Assembly: GCA_947846985.1 (NCBI GenBank)
Contig: CANTUZ010000004.1
Coordinates: forward strand, 1,364,001 to 1,428,000
Reading direction: 5' to 3'
Length of the DNA stretch: 64,000 bases
Source: Fratercula arctica
Taxonomy: Eukaryota > Chordata > Aves > Charadriiformes > Alcidae
Part shown: in pieces, positions 62,601 through 64,000 of the stretch
Layout of the letters: each line of letters begins with the position of its first letter
Position numbering within the stretch: the stretch's first letter is position 1
The notes under the pieces: model-generated
What the model was told of the DNA's origin: nothing
The model's input: the letters and a program-made list of their open reading frames with translations, nothing else
Database searches by the model: none
Translations under genes and position numbers: made by a program

Positions 62601-64000
62601 TAGAAGTACTTTCATATGTCTAGTTTGCTTCTCCTTGAAGTCGTCACTCAAAACAAGTGGGTACTTCATCCTGGCTTTGTGCAGCGTAGTCAAAGTTTGT
62701 GCAGATGGTTGCTCAAGCTCCATTTATTTCTTCTTGTTTGTTTTTATAAGTTTTTCTAATGGGGGCCAGATCTGGGCCAATGCTAGATTTGCCCTGCTTC
62801 TTAGCCCTCGCGTCTCCTTCTCTCCTCCGGCCTTGCAGTTATCCCATTCTTGCTTAGAGCAAATTGCCCTTTCTCAGGGAAAGCCTCCCTTTTTCTTCCA
62901 AAGCTCTCATCGAAACGCATTTTTGTGAAGTAGGAAGTAGTAAAAAGGGTTGTGCTCAGAGTTTCCACTGGGTGTATGCGTTACGTTGTCACGGCTGATC
63001 GAACAGCTAAGTCCTCCTCTGAAATGACAATTTTCCTATGGGCTCCAGCTCCCTCTCCCTTTGTTCCAAGGACTGCGTGGTCATAGGAAAAACTGAACAG
63101 ATATACAGTAGTACTGCTATGGAATTAACGTAGACAATTTGGGCCAAAATACAAGGAGCTGTGCAAATATCTTTCATAGGAAATATGCGATCAGTTGGGT
63201 GATCGCTTTTCCAAATGGATGTCACGTATTTTTAAAACGGAGCAGAACAGCGCAAGGCCTGGCGGTCTGGGTGACCTGAAGAAATCCCTCCTGCGCGGAG
63301 AGGGACCTGTCGGGTGCTGCTGCTCTCGGAAGCTGTGCTGAGGACAATCCCGGGTAAGGAAAAACTGGGAGTGTGGCCTCATACGGATAAATAGATAAAA
63401 TAGATGAAGTACGTCGCGCATCCCCGCACCACGGTCCTTGTCTGTATGGTGATAGAGCGAAAAGCCCAGCTCCTGGGCTCTGCTGGGGAGCACCAGCAGC
63501 GGGTTCCAGACCTCTTGGGCCAAGAAAATCCCTTCTGAGAAAAGGCCTCGTAGACAAATGTGAGAAATTTCTTTTCTCCTCCTCTCTGGTAGCCTTCCCC
63601 AACGTGATTTCCCAGGGGGAGAAGGAAAGAGCAAGGACTGGGACGCTAAGCACGCTTCCGCGAGGTATTCCAAGTCAGTTTGCCCCCCTCATCGCTTTGA
63701 TTACCAGTTAATTCCTTGCCTAAAAGCAGGGCCTGTGATTCCTGATGAGACCCTGGGCTGCTGGAGCCGCCGTGGTTCCTGCAGGGCCCAGCCGGGGCCT
63801 GTCAGCGCTGCCCTCGTACGGACATCGGGACTAGTCGACGTGTCTCTGCGCAACGCTGCAGAAGACTTTAAAGTTTTTTTGTTTTTGAAGGTGCTCGACA
63901 GTCTCCTGTACAAGCCATCCAAAGGTAAAAGGCTTGAAGTTCCTTTTTTATCTGTGCCGTGGTGCAAGTGGTGCTTGATCAGAAAAAAAGAGGGAGGAAA
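56656..64000 (+). other. ADAMTS3: ADAMTS3 intron 3, 5' part; no further exon seen
   Basis: It starts with GTAAGG. The next coding exon in this family continues with a sequence like AGMIKSDNEEYFIEPLE. I looked for EYFIEPLE-like and HVVYKR-like peptides in the + strand frames to the end and found none. Intron 3 therefore runs past the right edge, in line with the large introns of mammalian ADAMTS3. I see no repeat family, RNA gene or nested gene. GC-rich patches near 58,250-58,520 and 63,240-63,840 have open frames on both strands but no recognisable protein. Confidence 0.75.

Noticed and set aside
1..64000. CRISPR arrays, bacterial operons, phage or endogenous retrovirus genes
   Set aside because: No regularly spaced repeats, no dense coding on either strand, and no paired LTRs, gag/pol-like or envelope-like frames were seen.

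Overview
The window looks like nuclear DNA from a bird. Two things point there: six fragments of the CR1 non-LTR retrotransposon that carry the 3' end typical of avian CR1 (a GGTCCCTTCCAACC-like block followed by ATTCTATGATT-like repeats), and the 5' end of a vertebrate gene split by spliceosomal introns. I see no bacterial, phage, CRISPR, rRNA or tRNA feature. The species cannot be named from what is visible.

The only gene I can support is the 5' end of ADAMTS3 (procollagen N-propeptidase family, with ADAMTS2 and ADAMTS14) on the + strand. A strong CpG island covers about 47,493-48,345. It holds the start codon and signal peptide exon (47,934-48,002), a 28-base second exon (48,609-48,636) and, after a 7.6 kb intron, a 401-base third exon (56,255-56,655). 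Together they encode residues 1-166: the signal peptide and the first part of the propeptide. The metalloprotease domain and everything after it lie beyond the right edge. From 56,656 to 64,000 I see only the start of intron 3.

The 47 kb to the left is intergenic as far as I can tell. In human, the region upstream of ADAMTS3 lies towards COX18 and ANKRD17 and is a long gene-poor stretch, so an empty upstream region is expected. It contains four CR1 fragments, homopolymer and simple repeats, and a few isolated CpG-dense patches (near 8.7, 30.6, 32.6 and 38.1 kb). A fifth CR1 copy ends right at the edge of the ADAMTS3 CpG island, and a sixth, about 95% similar to it, sits in intron 2. All six lie in the same orientation.

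I did not find an undescribed biological system. The observations most worth checking are the weak CpG depletion of the non-coding sequence (hand-counted observed/expected about 0.5-0.7 in two samples), the isolated CpG-dense patches, the CR1 copy abutting the promoter, the 28-base exon, and a (CG)5(TG)10 tract in intron 2.
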